Assembly (NCBI GenBank): GCA_903960915.1
Contig: CAJCCO010000109.1
Coordinates: 36,621 to 100,620, forward strand
DNA: 64,000 nt
Direction: 5' to 3'
Source: an uncultured beta proteobacterium
GTDB taxonomy: Bacteria; Pseudomonadota; Gammaproteobacteria; Burkholderiales; Burkholderiaceae_C
A model generated the notes under the pieces. It saw only the letters and a program-made list of their open reading frames with translations, ran no database searches and was not told the DNA's origin. The translations under genes and the position numbers were made by a program. Positions 38,687 through 48,678 of the stretch are shown here, one piece after another (within the stretch, counting starts at the first letter, position 1; each line of letters opens with the position of its first letter).

Positions 38687-39156
38687 AGGTGCAACCCTGC
38701 CGGGTGCGCCATCGCCTCTTGGTCTCGTAAGCGGCCCTGATGCGCAAAAACGGCGCGGCGCAAGTCTTGCCAGCGTGCAGGCCGGGTGTTCTGCTCGGGC
38801 CAGAGCCATATCGGCGCTCCCGTTTCAGGCCGCAAGCAAAGCAGCAGCACTTTCTGCAAGTCGAGATGAACGCTCAAAGTACCCCAGGTTTCAACCGCCG
38901 TGCTGGTTTCAGTCCAGCACCAGACTTGCCCATCCCAGCGCAAGCGACCCACCGGGCTACGCTGCCAGTTCAACCCTGCCCAGACACCGGACAGCACAAC
39001 ACACAGCGCCAACAACCCCTGGCGCCAGTCAAGCACCCCAGGTGCCAGGCACCACATCAGCGCGACCAGCAGACCCGCAAAGATCAGCACGGCAAGAAGG
39101 CCGGCCTGAAATGGCGAACGCCCCACCGGATAAGTTACCGCTGGGGCGTTGTTCAT
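38683..39156 (-). CDS. YgfX-like (CptA-related) membrane protein
   Basis: A 157-residue protein with two adjacent membrane segments near residues 15-60 (AGLLAVLIFAGLLVALMW; GLLALCVVLSGVWAGLNW) and a cytoplasmic C-terminal domain rich in Trp (LRWDGQVWCW). This layout and the preceding RSPFQ resemble YgfX, the toxin-like partner of SdhE-type YgfY. No ygfY is beside it. In this lineage the gene commonly sits between fabF and rpoE. It overlaps rpoE by 4 bp, so the two may be coupled. The assignment is by layout, not sequence search. Confidence 0.65.
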   Translation of the reverse strand: MNNAPAVTYPVGRSPFQAGLLAVLIFAGLLVALMWCLAPGVLDWRQGLLALCVVLSGVWAGLNWQRSPVGRLRWDGQVWCWTETSTAVETWGTLSVHLDLQKVLLLCLRPETGAPIWLWPEQNTRPARWQDLRRAVFAHQGRLRDQEAMAHPAGLHL

Positions 39157-39201
39157 GGTGAAGTCAAACAGCCTGTGAGGGTTTGAACTTGATCCGGGCC
39201 A

Positions 39202-40449
39202 TCAAGGGGCGCGTTTGAAAACGAGTGAGCCGTTGGTGCCGCCAAATCCAAAGTTGTTTTTCAGGGCCACATCAATCTTCATATCACGTGCAGTGTTGGC
39301 GCAGTAGTCCAGGTCGCACTCGGGGTCTTGGTTGAAGATATTGATAGTGGGTGGGCTCTTTTGGTGGTGCAAGGCCAGCACAGTAAAGATCGACTCAATG
39401 CCACCGGCACCGCCAAGCAGGTGGCCGGTCATGGACTTGGTGGAATTCACCACGGTCTTTTTGGCATGGTCGCCCAAGGCGGCTTTGATGGCGTTGGTTT
39501 CGTTCAAGTCCCCCAAGGGCGTGGACGTTCCGTGCGCATTGAGGTAATCAATCTGGTCGGCATTGACGCCGGCGTTACGCATGGCGCCCACCATCGCACG
39601 GCGCGGACCATCCATATTGGGGGCAGTCATGTGGCCCGCGTCGCCGCTCATGCCAAAACCCGCCAATTCGGCGTAAATTTTGGCGCCGCGGGCTTTGGCG
39701 TGTTCATATTCTTCGAGCACCATGACGCCGGCGCCTTCACCCAGTACAAAGCCATCACGGTCTTTGTCCCAGGGACGCGAGGCGGTGGTGGGGTCATCGT
39801 TGCGGGTGCTCAAGGCGCGCATGGCGGCAAAGCCGCCCACACCCAAAGGCGAAACCGTGGCTTCGGAGCCACCGGCCACCATCACGTCAGCGTCGCCGTA
39901 TTCGATCATGCGACCCGCTTCGCCAATGCAGTGCAAGCCGGTGGTGCAAGCGGTGACGATAGCCAGATTCGGTCCTTTGAAACCATACCGTATCGACACA
40001 TGACCAGCGATCATGTTCACGATGGTGGAGGGAACAAAAAATGGGGAGATTCGGCGAGCGCCACGCTGCATGTATTCGGCGTGCACGCTCTCGATCATGG
40101 GCAAACCGCCAATGCCAGAGCCAATCAAACAACCGATACGGTTGGCCAACTCATCATCAAGCGCCTCGCCAACAGGTAAACCGGCATCGGCAACAGCTTG
40201 GCTTGCAGCGGCAATGCCGTAATGGATAAAGGTATCCATGGTCCGGGCTTCTTTGGAGCTCATGTAGGCCTCCAGGTCAAAGCCCTTGATTTCTCCTGCA
40301 ATTTTGCAGGAGAAGCTGGATGCATCAAATTTGGAAATCAGATCAATGCCGGATTTTCCGGCCAGCAAGTTGGCCCAGGCCTCTGACACCGTGTTACCCA
40401 CGGGGCTGATACAACCCAAACCAGTTACTACAACGCGACGACGGGACAT
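39202..40449 (-). CDS. fabF: beta-ketoacyl-ACP synthase II
   Basis: Elongates acyl-ACP by condensation with malonyl-ACP. The 415-residue protein has the Cys-His-His active site: C168 in TACTTGLH, His in [11 protein letters not shown] and His in [12 protein letters not shown] at 40461 is in frame, but ATG 40449 ([12 protein letters not shown]) is the family start. A terminator-like stem separates it from acpP upstream. Confidence 0.96.
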   Translation of the reverse strand: MSRRRVVVTGLGCISPVGNTVSEAWANLLAGKSGIDLISKFDASSFSCKIAGEIKGFDLEAYMSSKEARTMDTFIHYGIAAASQAVADAGLPVGEALDDELANRIGCLIGSGIGGLPMIESVHAEYMQRGARRISPFFVPSTIVNMIAGHVSIRYGFKGPNLAIVTACTTGLHCIGEAGRMIEYGDADVMVAGGSEATVSPLGVGGFAAMRALSTRNDDPTTASRPWDKDRDGFVLGEGAGVMVLEEYEHAKARGAKIYAELAGFGMSGDAGHMTAPNMDGPRRAMVGAMRNAGVNADQIDYLNAHGTSTPLGDLNETNAIKAALGDHAKKTVVNSTKSMTGHLLGGAGGIESIFTVLALHHQKSPPTINIFNQDPECDLDYCANTARDMKIDVALKNNFGFGGTNGSLVFKRAP

Positions 40450-40476
40450 AAGTGTTTTCAACCAGTGGTTCGTCTG

Positions 40477-40498
40477 AGAAAAGCCGCCAAAGGCGGCA
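40477..40498 (-). terminator. terminator-like stem between acpP and fabF
   Basis: On the minus strand GCCGCC-TTT-GGCGGC is followed by TTTTCTC. The 6-bp stem lies 87 bp after the acpP stop and 33 bp before fabF. It would allow acpP to be expressed more than fabF by partial termination. Confidence 0.55.
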
Positions 40499-40584
40499 TC
40501 AAGCCGGCCAGGCGGACTGCGCTGTTAAAGAGCACCGTCCGCCGCAGTCTAAGCCAAGGTGCTTTGGCACCCATAGCAAAAGAC

Positions 40585-40860
<276 letters not shown>

Positions 40861-40951
40861 TTAGCCGGCCTTCGGATGAATTCCTCAAACCAGCTGCCGA
40901 ACGGATAAATCGGCTTTATTTTTGGGTTGGCCTGGACACCGGCCAGCGCCA

Positions 40952-41725
40952 TCAGGCCATGAACATGCCGCCATTGACGTGCAACTCCTGGCCAGTCACA
41001 TAACCGGCCTGGGGCGAGGCCAGATAAGCTACGGCGTGGGCTATGTCGCTGGGCTGGCCCAACTGGCCCAAAGGAATTTGAGCCATCAGCGCCTTGTGCT
41101 GCTCTTCGGGCAAGCCAGCCGTCATGTCGGTGGCGATAAAGCCGGGGGCCACGCAATTCACCGTGATATGGCGCGAACCCAATTCCCGTGCCAGCGCACG
41201 GGTCATGCCCGCCACGCCGGCCTTGGCCGCAGCGTAATTTGCCTGGCCCGGGTTGCCAGAGGCGCCCACCACTGAAGTGATGCTGATGATGCGCCCGTAA
41301 CGCTGCTTCATCATCGTGCGCATCACGGCACGGCTCATACGGAACACGGCCTTGAGGTTGGTGTCCATCACCGCATCCCATTCGTCGTCTTTCATGCGCA
41401 TGGCCAGGTTGTCGCGGGTAATGCCGGCGTTGTTGACCAGCACTTGCAAACCACCATGAGTTTTGACGATGTCGTCAATCAAGGCTTGGGCCGCCAGTGC
41501 ATCGTTGACATTGAGGTTTTTCCCGCTGCAGCCGGGGTAGGCCGACAGGGTTTGGCTAATTTTGGCGGCGCCTTCGTCGCTGGTGGCCGTGCCAATGACG
41601 TGCAGCCCACGCTGCGCAAGTTCCAGCGCAATGGCAGCACCAATGCCGCGGGACGCACCGGTCACCAGAGCAATTTGGCCGGCAAAGGGGGGCATGCTTG
41701 TCGCAACGTCAGTTATTTCAGTCAT
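40952..41725 (-). CDS. fabG: 3-oxoacyl-ACP reductase
   Basis: NADPH-dependent reductase of the fatty acid cycle, 257 residues, short-chain dehydrogenase fold. The cofactor loop is ALVTGASRGIGAAIA, then NNAG, and the active site has Ser in ITSVVG and Tyr/Lys in NYAAAKAG. A GTG at 41734 is in frame; ATG 41725 was chosen as it starts just after the fabD stop. The N-terminus (MTEITDVATSMPPFAGQ) is about ten residues longer than E. coli FabG. Confidence 0.96.
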   Translation of the reverse strand: MTEITDVATSMPPFAGQIALVTGASRGIGAAIALELAQRGLHVIGTATSDEGAAKISQTLSAYPGCSGKNLNVNDALAAQALIDDIVKTHGGLQVLVNNAGITRDNLAMRMKDDEWDAVMDTNLKAVFRMSRAVMRTMMKQRYGRIISITSVVGASGNPGQANYAAAKAGVAGMTRALARELGSRHITVNCVAPGFIATDMTAGLPEEQHKALMAQIPLGQLGQPSDIAHAVAYLASPQAGYVTGQELHVNGGMFMA

Positions 41726-41726
41726 A

Positions 41727-42683
41727 TCAGGCACCTGTCAAAGCAGTTTTCACATCAGCCAGGCTGGCCGGATCGAGCAAGGCCAGCCCGGTCAGTTCGG
41801 GATCAATCCGTTTGACCATGCCGGCGAGCACCTTGCCGGGGCCGCACTCGACCAAGGTGGACAAACCACGCGCCTTGATCGCCTGCACACACTGCACCCA
41901 GCGCACCGGGCCAAACGCCTGGCGGTACAAGGCATCACGAATGCGATCGGCATCGGTTTCTACGGCCACGTCAATGTTATTGATGAGCGGTATCTGGGGT
42001 GGCAAAAAGACGGTACTGGCCAGTTCTTGCAGTAGCCGTTCAGCAGCGGGTTTCATCAGGCTGGAATGGAACGGGGCCGACACCGGCAACGGCAAGGCGC
42101 GCTTGGCGCCTTGGGCTTTCAAGACTTCACAGGCTTTTTCTACCGCAGCCTTGCTGCCGGCAATCACGGTTTGCGCCGGATCGTTGAAGTTGACGGCCTC
42201 CACCACCTCCAAACTCCCCGAGCCAAAACTGGCAGTTACCTCGGCACAACCCGCCATGACCTTGGCGGCCTCCATGCCCAAAATAGCGGCCATGGCGCCT
42301 ACGCCAACCGGGACGGCTTCCTGCATGGCCTGCGCCCGAAAGCGCACCAAAGGGGCGGCTTGCGAAAGCGTCAGTACACCTGAGGCCACCAGCGCCGAGT
42401 ATTCGCCCAGCGAATGGCCGGCCACCGCAGCCGGAGCCACACCGGTCTCAGACATCCACACCCGGTAGGCGGCTACAGCCGCTACCAGCATCACAGGCTG
42501 GGTGTTGGTGGTGAGGGCCAAGGCTTCTTTGGGGCCTTGGCTGATGAGTTGGCCCATGTCTTCATGCAGCGCGTCTGAAGCTTCTTTCAGGGCTTGCTGC
42601 ACCACGGGGTGATCGCCCCAGGCATCGAGCATGCCCACAGACTGAGAGCCCTGGCCTGGAAAAACAAATGCAAATGGTTTCAT
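41727..42683 (-). CDS. fabD: malonyl-CoA:ACP transacylase
   Basis: Loads malonyl groups on ACP. The 318-residue protein has the nucleophile S91 in GHSLGEYSAL and the catalytic His in APFHSSLMKP. It lies 62 bp after fabH and just before fabG in the order plsX-fabH-fabD-fabG-acpP-fabF. Confidence 0.97.
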   Translation of the reverse strand: MKPFAFVFPGQGSQSVGMLDAWGDHPVVQQALKEASDALHEDMGQLISQGPKEALALTTNTQPVMLVAAVAAYRVWMSETGVAPAAVAGHSLGEYSALVASGVLTLSQAAPLVRFRAQAMQEAVPVGVGAMAAILGMEAAKVMAGCAEVTASFGSGSLEVVEAVNFNDPAQTVIAGSKAAVEKACEVLKAQGAKRALPLPVSAPFHSSLMKPAAERLLQELASTVFLPPQIPLINNIDVAVETDADRIRDALYRQAFGPVRWVQCVQAIKARGLSTLVECGPGKVLAGMVKRIDPELTGLALLDPASLADVKTALTGA

Positions 42684-42745
42684 GCGTGTGGATTCAGAAT
42701 AATGAGAGAAATAAGGCGCTCGCCTTTGCCCACTATGGAAAATTA

Positions 42746-43723
42746 TTACAGCGTGAGCAGCACGGCACCCCAGGTGAAACCGCCGCCTACGCCTTCCAGC
42801 ATGAGCGTCTCACCAGGTTTGATTTTGCCGCTTCGCACCGCACTGTCCAGCGCCAGAGGAATGGACGCAGCCGAGGTGTTGCCATGCTGGTCGACCGTCA
42901 CCACTACTTTATCCATGGAGAGTTTGAGCTTGCGCGCCGTGCTTTGCATGATGCGGATGTTGGCCTGGTGCGGAATAAGCCAGTCAATATCAGCCTCGGT
43001 CTTGCCCGCCTTGGCCAGCGTGGCACGCGCCGCTTCGTCCAGCACACCGACTGCCAGCTTGAACACCGCCTGCCCGTCCATGCGCAAAAGTGGCTCACCC
43101 AGAACGCCGCCGCCAGAGACATGGCCTGGTACGCACAAGATACCTACGTGTTTGCCATCTGCGTGCAAGTCACTGGCCAGAATGCCAGGCGTGCTGGATG
43201 CCTCCAACACCACCGCACCCGCGCCGTCGCCAAACAGCACGCAGGTCGTGCGGTCCTTGAAATCAAGAATGCGGGAGAACACTTCAGCGCCGATCACCAG
43301 TGCCTTGGTGGCGGCGCCAGTTTTAATCATGGCGTCGGCAATGGTCAGTGCATAAACAAAACCGCTGCACACGGCCTGCACGTCAAAAGCCGCGCAGCCG
43401 TTGGCACCGAGCTTGTTTTGCAAAATGCAGGCGGTCGAGGGAAACACCATGTCTGGCGTGGAGGTGGCGACAATGATCAGGTCAATGGCCTGCGCCTCCA
43501 GCCCGGCAGCCTGCAAGGCGCGGCGTGCAGCCTCCAGACCGAGGTCGCTGCTGAACACGCCTGGTGCGGCAAAGTGGCGGGCCCGGATACCGGTGCGCTC
43601 CACAATCCAGTCGTCAGAGGTGTCAACGCCTTGCGCTGCCAGTTGAGCCACCAGATCGGCGTTGCTCAGACGGTTGGGGGGCAAATAACTGCCGGTGCCG
43701 GTAATGCGCGAATAGATAGTCAT
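42746..43723 (-). CDS. fabH: beta-ketoacyl-ACP synthase III
   Basis: Starts fatty acid synthesis by condensing acetyl-CoA with malonyl-ACP. The 325-residue thiolase-fold enzyme has C119 in [12 protein letters not shown], His in [10 protein letters not shown] and Asn in [12 protein letters not shown]. It lies 13 bp after plsX. Confidence 0.97.
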   Translation of the reverse strand: MTIYSRITGTGSYLPPNRLSNADLVAQLAAQGVDTSDDWIVERTGIRARHFAAPGVFSSDLGLEAARRALQAAGLEAQAIDLIIVATSTPDMVFPSTACILQNKLGANGCAAFDVQAVCSGFVYALTIADAMIKTGAATKALVIGAEVFSRILDFKDRTTCVLFGDGAGAVVLEASSTPGILASDLHADGKHVGILCVPGHVSGGGVLGEPLLRMDGQAVFKLAVGVLDEAARATLAKAGKTEADIDWLIPHQANIRIMQSTARKLKLSMDKVVVTVDQHGNTSAASIPLALDSAVRSGKIKPGETLMLEGVGGGFTWGAVLLTL

Positions 43724-43736
43724 GAATCAGTAACAA

Positions 43737-44783
43737 TCAAACAAGGGCTGCTTCGACGGGCGGGGCTACCTCGCGTGCAGCCAATAAAGGCGCAGCACGG
43801 GCAATACGAGCCTGAACGCGGTCCAACAAGTTATTTCGGGCAGCATCATACGCACGGGCCAGGGCGTTTTCAAACGCCACAGCGTCAGCAGACCCATGGC
43901 TTTTGAAAACCAACCCGCGCAAACCCAACAAGGCGCCACCGTTGTAACGCCTGTGGTCCATACGCTTTTTAAGGGCTGATATGACCGGATAAGCAGCAAT
44001 GGCTGCTAGTTTGGTGAATATATTGCGTGAAAACTCCATTTTCAGGAAGTTAACAATCATGGTGGCCAAGCCTTCGCTGGCTTTCAACGCCACGTTGCCC
44101 ACAAAGCCGTCACACACCACGATGTCGGCCGTGCCCTTGAAAATGTCATTGCCTTCAACATTGCCGTAAAAGTTCAAATCACCAGATTTAGCCGCAGATC
44201 GCAGCAATTCACCGGCTTTTTTAATGACTTCGTTGCCTTTTATAGCCTCTTCACCAATATTCAAGAGCCCGACGCTGGGGTTCTCTTCACCGTTGAGCAC
44301 CGACACCAAGGCCGCACCCATCACCGCAAACTGCAAGAGATGTTCAGCACTGCAATCCACATTCGCACCCATGTCGAGTACGGTGGTGGCCTTGCCTTTT
44401 GCGTTGGGGATTTGTCCGGCAATGGCCGGGCGGTCAATACCGTCAAGCGTTTTGAGAAGATAGCGTGAAATAGCCATCAAAGCCGCGGTGTTGCCAGCTG
44501 ATACCGCCGCCTGAGCTGCGCCATCCTTGACCTGCTGAATACTGATCCGCATGGAGGAGTCTTTTTTACGCCGTAACGCGACTTCTAAGGGATCGTCCAT
44601 GGTGACCACCTCGCTGGCACCCACCAACTGGGCACGTGGGTGGGTGAAGCCGCTAAAGCACTCAGGCAGGCCCACCATAATAAGTTGAGCCTCTTCGTGA
44701 CGGTCTAAAAACTGACGGCAGGCCACCAGGGTGACTTGCGGGCCGTGATCGCCCCCCATGCAATCGACTGCAATAGTAATCAT
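43737..44783 (-). CDS. plsX: phosphate acyltransferase PlsX
   Basis: Makes acyl phosphate from acyl-ACP for phospholipid synthesis. The 348-residue protein has the PlsX opening [14 protein letters not shown], the [10 protein letters not shown] loop and the [13 protein letters not shown] segment. A TTG at 44789 is in frame; ATG 44783 fits the family. The upstream rpmF and this gene are separated by a strong terminator, so plsX needs its own promoter or read-through. Confidence 0.96.
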   Translation of the reverse strand: MITIAVDCMGGDHGPQVTLVACRQFLDRHEEAQLIMVGLPECFSGFTHPRAQLVGASEVVTMDDPLEVALRRKKDSSMRISIQQVKDGAAQAAVSAGNTAALMAISRYLLKTLDGIDRPAIAGQIPNAKGKATTVLDMGANVDCSAEHLLQFAVMGAALVSVLNGEENPSVGLLNIGEEAIKGNEVIKKAGELLRSAAKSGDLNFYGNVEGNDIFKGTADIVVCDGFVGNVALKASEGLATMIVNFLKMEFSRNIFTKLAAIAAYPVISALKKRMDHRRYNGGALLGLRGLVFKSHGSADAVAFENALARAYDAARNNLLDRVQARIARAAPLLAAREVAPPVEAALV

Positions 44784-44837
44784 GGACAACTAGATGGAAC
44801 CAGCCAGGGAATAACGAAAAACAGAGGCATCAAAAGA

Positions 44838-44874
44838 AAGGCCCGAGGCTACAAATACGGTAGCTTCGGGCCTT
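44838..44874 (-). terminator. intrinsic terminator between rpmF and plsX
   Basis: A 15-position stem (AAGGCCCGAGGCTAC with GTAGCTTCGGGCCTT, one G-U) and short loop. Read on the minus strand it is followed by TCTTTTGATG, and it lies 17 bp after the rpmF stop. Confidence 0.75.
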
Positions 44875-44890
44875 GCCAGGATGAAATCAA

Positions 44891-45073
44891 TCAGGCTTCA
44901 GACTTGGTCTTGAGCACTTTACGACCACGGTAAAAGCCGGTGGGGCTGATGTGGTGACGCAGATGGGTCTCACCGGTGGTGGACTCAACCGCAATGCCTG
45001 GCACAACCAGTGCATTGTGCGAACGGTGCATACCGCGCTTGGAAGGTGATTTTTTATTCTGTTGGACGGCCAT
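44891..45073 (-). CDS. rpmF: 50S ribosomal protein L32
   Basis: A 60-residue ribosomal protein with the L32 opening [20 protein letters not shown], basic throughout. No zinc Cys pair is present, as in many proteobacterial L32 proteins. It lies 111 bp after the DUF177 gene and before the terminator at 44838; the DUF177-rpmF-plsX-fabH order is conserved in bacteria. Confidence 0.97.
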   Translation of the reverse strand: MAVQQNKKSPSKRGMHRSHNALVVPGIAVESTTGETHLRHHISPTGFYRGRKVLKTKSEA

Positions 45074-45184
45074 GGTCCGCTCCTAAAGATTCGAGTTGTT
45101 GCGAAACCGCAGCAACCAGGGGGTTAGTTGAATGCGCGATGGGGGTCACGCGCGAAGCCTCAGATTGTAGCGCAACTCTTTGGC

Positions 45185-45733
45185 TTAACTGGACTTGCCT
45201 TTTTGGAGGGAGGCTAAGACGGCAAAGGGATTGATTTTTTCGGTACTGGCCTCTTCAAACTCGGCATCTGCCACAGCCAGTTTCACCTCAACCGGACAGA
45301 CCTCATGGCGCGGAAACAAGGGCAAAGCCATCAGCACCTCGTCCTCCATCAATTCATGCAGGTTGAAGTCGCGGCTCAAGGCCAGCACGTCTTCTTCGGC
45401 CAGTTCGTCCTCAGCCTCGGCGGCGGCTTCGCCCTCCACAAAACGAAATGACCGATTTACCGAAACAACCATGTCGGCCAAACCCAGGCAACGCTGGCAA
45501 GTTAGGGGCAGACAGGTATCCATAGTCAGGTGAAGCCAGAACTGCTCAGCACCAGCCTCATTGGTACGCAGCTCTCCCTGAGCCGACCAATCCAACAAGC
45601 GATCAGCGCCCAGGCCTTGTGTTTCCTGCATGATTCGCTCATAAGTTGATAGCAAATCCTGGGCAGATAGGTGACGAGCGGACTGGGCCATGGCCTTGAT
45701 GTCCAGATGGAGGGCTGAAGACGCTTGATTCAT
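45185..45733 (-). CDS. yceD: DUF177 (YceD) family protein
   Basis: A 182-residue protein of the YceD/DUF177 family, linked in bacteria and plants to accumulation of 23S rRNA. The conserved part includes LPLTCQRCLG with a Cys pair (CQRC), and an acidic stretch rich in Glu/Ala (AEAEDELAEEDVLALS). It has the conserved place upstream of rpmF. Its start lies only 25 bp from the divergent maf start, so each promoter must reach into the other gene. Confidence 0.9.
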   Translation of the reverse strand: MNQASSALHLDIKAMAQSARHLSAQDLLSTYERIMQETQGLGADRLLDWSAQGELRTNEAGAEQFWLHLTMDTCLPLTCQRCLGLADMVVSVNRSFRFVEGEAAAEAEDELAEEDVLALSRDFNLHELMEDEVLMALPLFPRHEVCPVEVKLAVADAEFEEASTEKINPFAVLASLQKGKSS

Positions 45734-45758
45734 GTCTGCAGTGTAAGAGAATCGCGGG

Positions 45759-46364
45759 ATGTCAAAAAATACCTCACGCCCCCTGGTTCTGGGATCGACT
45801 TCGCCCTACCGCCGCGAATTGCTGGCACGCCTGCGCATTCCCTTCACGGTTGTCGCCCCTGACGTGGACGAGACGCCAAACCGGGGTGAAACCCCGATGC
45901 AACTGGCCTGCCGCTTGGCCATGGCCAAGGCGCGCGCGGTTGCGGCGCAGTTTCCCGCCAGTGTGGTGATTGGTTCTGACCAAGTGGCTGACCTGGACGG
46001 ACTGCCCTTGGGCAAACCGGGCACCCATGCGCGTGCAGTGACACAACTCAGGCAAATGCGTGGCCAAACCGTGATTTTCCAAACAGCGGTGGCCGTGGTC
46101 TGCCAAGAGAGCAAGTTTGCACAAATGGACCTGGCACAGGTCAAGGTCAAATTTCGCGACTTGTCGGACGCCGAGATTGAGGCTTACCTGCTGGCCGAAA
46201 CCCCGTACGACTGCGCGGGCAGCGCCAAAAGCGAGGGCCTGGGCATCGTCTTGCTCGACGCCATTGAGAACGACGACCCAACCGCGCTGGTGGGGCTGCC
46301 GCTGATACGTACCTGCCAGATGCTCTCAGCTGCGGGTATTGAGTTACTGGGAGCACGCACTTGA
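45759..46364 (+). CDS. Maf/YceF-type nucleotide pyrophosphatase
   Basis: A house-cleaning nucleotide pyrophosphatase of 201 residues, acting on non-canonical or modified nucleotides. It has LVLGSTSPYRRELLARLRIPF, then DVDETP, SDQVADLDG and KVKFRDLSDAEIEAYL. The opening and SDQVA motif suit the YceF (m7GTP) subgroup. Its TGA stop overlaps the next start in TTGA. Divergent from DUF177 with only 25 bp between. Confidence 0.9.
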   Translation: MSKNTSRPLVLGSTSPYRRELLARLRIPFTVVAPDVDETPNRGETPMQLACRLAMAKARAVAAQFPASVVIGSDQVADLDGLPLGKPGTHARAVTQLRQMRGQTVIFQTAVAVVCQESKFAQMDLAQVKVKFRDLSDAEIEAYLLAETPYDCAGSAKSEGLGIVLLDAIENDDPTALVGLPLIRTCQMLSAAGIELLGART

Positions 46365-47140
46365 AAGCATCACCCCAGCCTGCCGCCTTGGGCCGACTTT
46401 ATTTGGTGCCAGCCCCGCTGGATTTTGGCTGCGACACCCAGGTCGACCTGCAAGAAACCATGCCCATGGGTACGCTCAAGGTGGCGGCACGTTTGAATTA
46501 CTGGGTCTGTGAAAACGCCAAGTCGGCACGGGCCTACCTCAAGCGCGTGAACGAAATCATTCCCTTACACACGGTGGTCCAGGCGCAGTCTATTCAAGAA
46601 CTGCCGCGAGAAGTGCACAAAAAGGGAGACCACACCGGCAACTTTGACGCCCGCCACCTGCTCGCGGCCGCGTTGGCCGGCCATGACGTGGGCCTCGTGA
46701 GCGAGGCAGGCATGCCTGCCGTGGCTGACCCTGGTTCTTCGGTGGTGCGCGCCGCGCATGAACTGGGCATTGAAGTGGTGGCTTTAACCGGCCCGGTGTC
46801 GCTCTTGCTGGCGCTGGCAGCCAGCGGCCTCAATGGCCAAAATTTTGCGTTTGTAGGCTACTTGCCACAAGACGCTCAGGAACGTGTGGCACGCCTGAAA
46901 GAGCTGGAGTCACTGGCCCTCAGAACCGGGCAAACCCAACTCTTCATCGAAACGCCCTACCGCAACGCCGCCATGATGCAAGCCCTGCTGCAAACCTTGC
47001 AGCACAACACCCGCCTGGCCGTATGCAGCGCCTTGACCTTGAGCCGTGGCGTCTGCCGCAGCGAAAGCATCAAGCAATGGAAGCAAAAAGCCTCCACGCT
47101 GGACAACTCGACACCGGCAGTGTTTGCCCTGGGCCGATAA
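46361..47140 (+). CDS. RsmI-like SAM-dependent methyltransferase (tetrapyrrole methylase fold)
   Basis: A 259-residue member of the fold that includes RsmI (16S rRNA C1402 2'-O-methyltransferase). It has LYLVPAPLDF at the start and GLVSEAGMPAVADPGSSVV with the SAM-binding glycines. Differences from RsmI are clear: the opening lacks VATPIGNLGD, and the C-terminal RsmI domain is missing or reduced. It may be a lineage-specific paralogue whose target is unknown. The start is TTG 46361, overlapping the maf stop, with GGGAG 8 bp upstream. Confidence 0.8.
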   Translation: MKASPQPAALGRLYLVPAPLDFGCDTQVDLQETMPMGTLKVAARLNYWVCENAKSARAYLKRVNEIIPLHTVVQAQSIQELPREVHKKGDHTGNFDARHLLAAALAGHDVGLVSEAGMPAVADPGSSVVRAAHELGIEVVALTGPVSLLLALAASGLNGQNFAFVGYLPQDAQERVARLKELESLALRTGQTQLFIETPYRNAAMMQALLQTLQHNTRLAVCSALTLSRGVCRSESIKQWKQKASTLDNSTPAVFALGR

Positions 47141-47170
47141 GCGTCATAACGCTTGAGCCCCGGCTGGCTG

Positions 47171-48259
47171 TCAGCGCAGCGTTGCTTGGGTTTGCAGGGC
47201 CCGAACCGCTGACTCGCCAATCGAAGCACCAAAACGTTTGACCAAGCGTTCGGCGACGTTGTCGCGTCGCGTGTAGTCAATGATCTCCTCAGCCTTCACG
47301 ATTTCTCGCGCCACAAAGTCCAGGTTGCCCAGTTGATCGGCCAAACCCAATTCAATAGCCTGCTGGCCGCTCCAGAACAAACCGCTGAAGGTCTCCGGGG
47401 TTTCTTTCAGTCGATTGCCGCGCCCCGCTTTCACCACAGTAATGAACTGCTGGTGAATTTGATCCAGCATGGCTTGCGTGTAGGCGCGCTGCTTGGGCGA
47501 CTGAGGGCTAAACGGGTCTAAAAATCCCTTGTTTTCTCCTGCGGTCATCAAGCGGCGCTCCACGCCGAGCTTGTCCATCAACCCGGTGAAGCCAAAACCG
47601 TCCATCAGGACGCCAATGCTGCCCACAATGCTGGCTTTATCCACAAAAATTTTGTCAGCTGCCACCGCGATGTAATAAGCCGCTGATGCGCAAGACTCCT
47701 CCACCACGGCATAGACCGGCTTGTGGTGCTTGACTTTGAGTCGGGTGATTTCGTCGTTGATGATGCCGGCCTGCACCGGGCTGCCACCCGGCGAGTTGAT
47801 GAGCAGAACCACGGCTTGGGCGCCGGTATCCTCAAAAGCAGCACGCAAGGCCACCACCAGCAACTCGGCACTGGCCTCAGTGCCCGAAGCAATCTCGCCC
47901 TTGATCTCCACCACGGCCGTATGAGGCGACGACACATCGGTAGACGTCACATTCTGGCGCAAACCGATCCAGACCAGGGCCACCAAAAATACCAGCCAGG
48001 CCAGACGCACGCCGTTACGCCAGCGCCGTGCCAGACGCTGCTCGTGCAAAGTGGCAAAGGCCAACTTCTCCAAGGTCGCGCGCTCCCAACCTGGCAACGG
48101 TACCGAGGACTCAGCTGCAGTGGGATTGGCCGTTGTTTTGGCCGCTGTTTGGGCCGCAGCTTCTGGCGCCGGGGGAGGTGTTTGTACTGGCATCTGAGGT
48201 GAGGCTGAAGGGTCAGTCTCGGCAGCACCCGTGGTTTCGGGCGTGTGGGGTTCGGTCAT
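47171..48259 (-). CDS. S49 family peptidase (SppA/SohB-like)
   Basis: A membrane-anchored signal-peptide peptidase-like protein of 362 residues. A Pro/Ala-rich cytoplasmic N-terminus (about 1-80) precedes one membrane segment (LAWLVFLVALVWIGL, about 87-102). The protease domain has the catalytic Ser region in ESCASAAYYIAVAAD and the candidate Lys in GLMDKLGV. It degrades cleaved signal peptides. ATG 48259 was chosen over an in-frame start at 48400 that would overlap the Rieske gene; 1 bp separates it from that stop. Confidence 0.87.
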   Translation of the reverse strand: MTEPHTPETTGAAETDPSASPQMPVQTPPPAPEAAAQTAAKTTANPTAAESSVPLPGWERATLEKLAFATLHEQRLARRWRNGVRLAWLVFLVALVWIGLRQNVTSTDVSSPHTAVVEIKGEIASGTEASAELLVVALRAAFEDTGAQAVVLLINSPGGSPVQAGIINDEITRLKVKHHKPVYAVVEESCASAAYYIAVAADKIFVDKASIVGSIGVLMDGFGFTGLMDKLGVERRLMTAGENKGFLDPFSPQSPKQRAYTQAMLDQIHQQFITVVKAGRGNRLKETPETFSGLFWSGQQAIELGLADQLGNLDFVAREIVKAEEIIDYTRRDNVAERLVKRFGASIGESAVRALQTQATLR

Positions 48260-48260
48260 T

Positions 48261-48629
48261 TCAAAATTCCAGGGGTTTGAGGTTGTAAGCAGTATGCCAG
48301 TGCACAACGCCGTCAAACTCGATAAGGTCAATTTTGACCAAGCCTGAACGGCACGGGCCGTCACGGCAGGCACCGGTTTGAGGCTGGTACACCGCGCCAT
48401 GCGTGGCGCACATCAGCCACTGGCCGGTGCTGTCAAAAAAGCGGTTGGGCTGAAAATCCATTTCCATGGCCACATGGGCGCAGCGGTTCAGGTAGGCGTA
48501 GACCTGGCCCTGAAAGCGGATGGCAAAGGCGCGGCAGGTCTGACCGGCGTACACCACATCAAAAGGCACGGCTTCGCCACTGTTGCTTAAGTCGGCTGAA
48601 TTGCACAGGGGAACAAGTGCTTGCGTCAC
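48261..48629 (-). CDS. Rieske [2Fe-2S] domain protein
   Basis: A 122-residue protein with a single Rieske domain. The two ligand boxes are visible: RCAHVAMEMD (Cys-X-His) and CATHGAVYQPQTG (Cys-X2-His). It resembles the ferredoxin-type Rieske proteins of oxygenases and nitrite reductases, but no oxygenase is adjacent, so the partner is unknown. It sits between a HAD gene and the S49 peptidase gene in one leftward run. Confidence 0.88.
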   Translation of the reverse strand: MTQALVPLCNSADLSNSGEAVPFDVVYAGQTCRAFAIRFQGQVYAYLNRCAHVAMEMDFQPNRFFDSTGQWLMCATHGAVYQPQTGACRDGPCRSGLVKIDLIEFDGVVHWHTAYNLKPLEF

Positions 48630-48678
48630 AAGGCGCTCCTAGTTAGCCATTCATCAATTCACAATTTGTAATTCGTGA

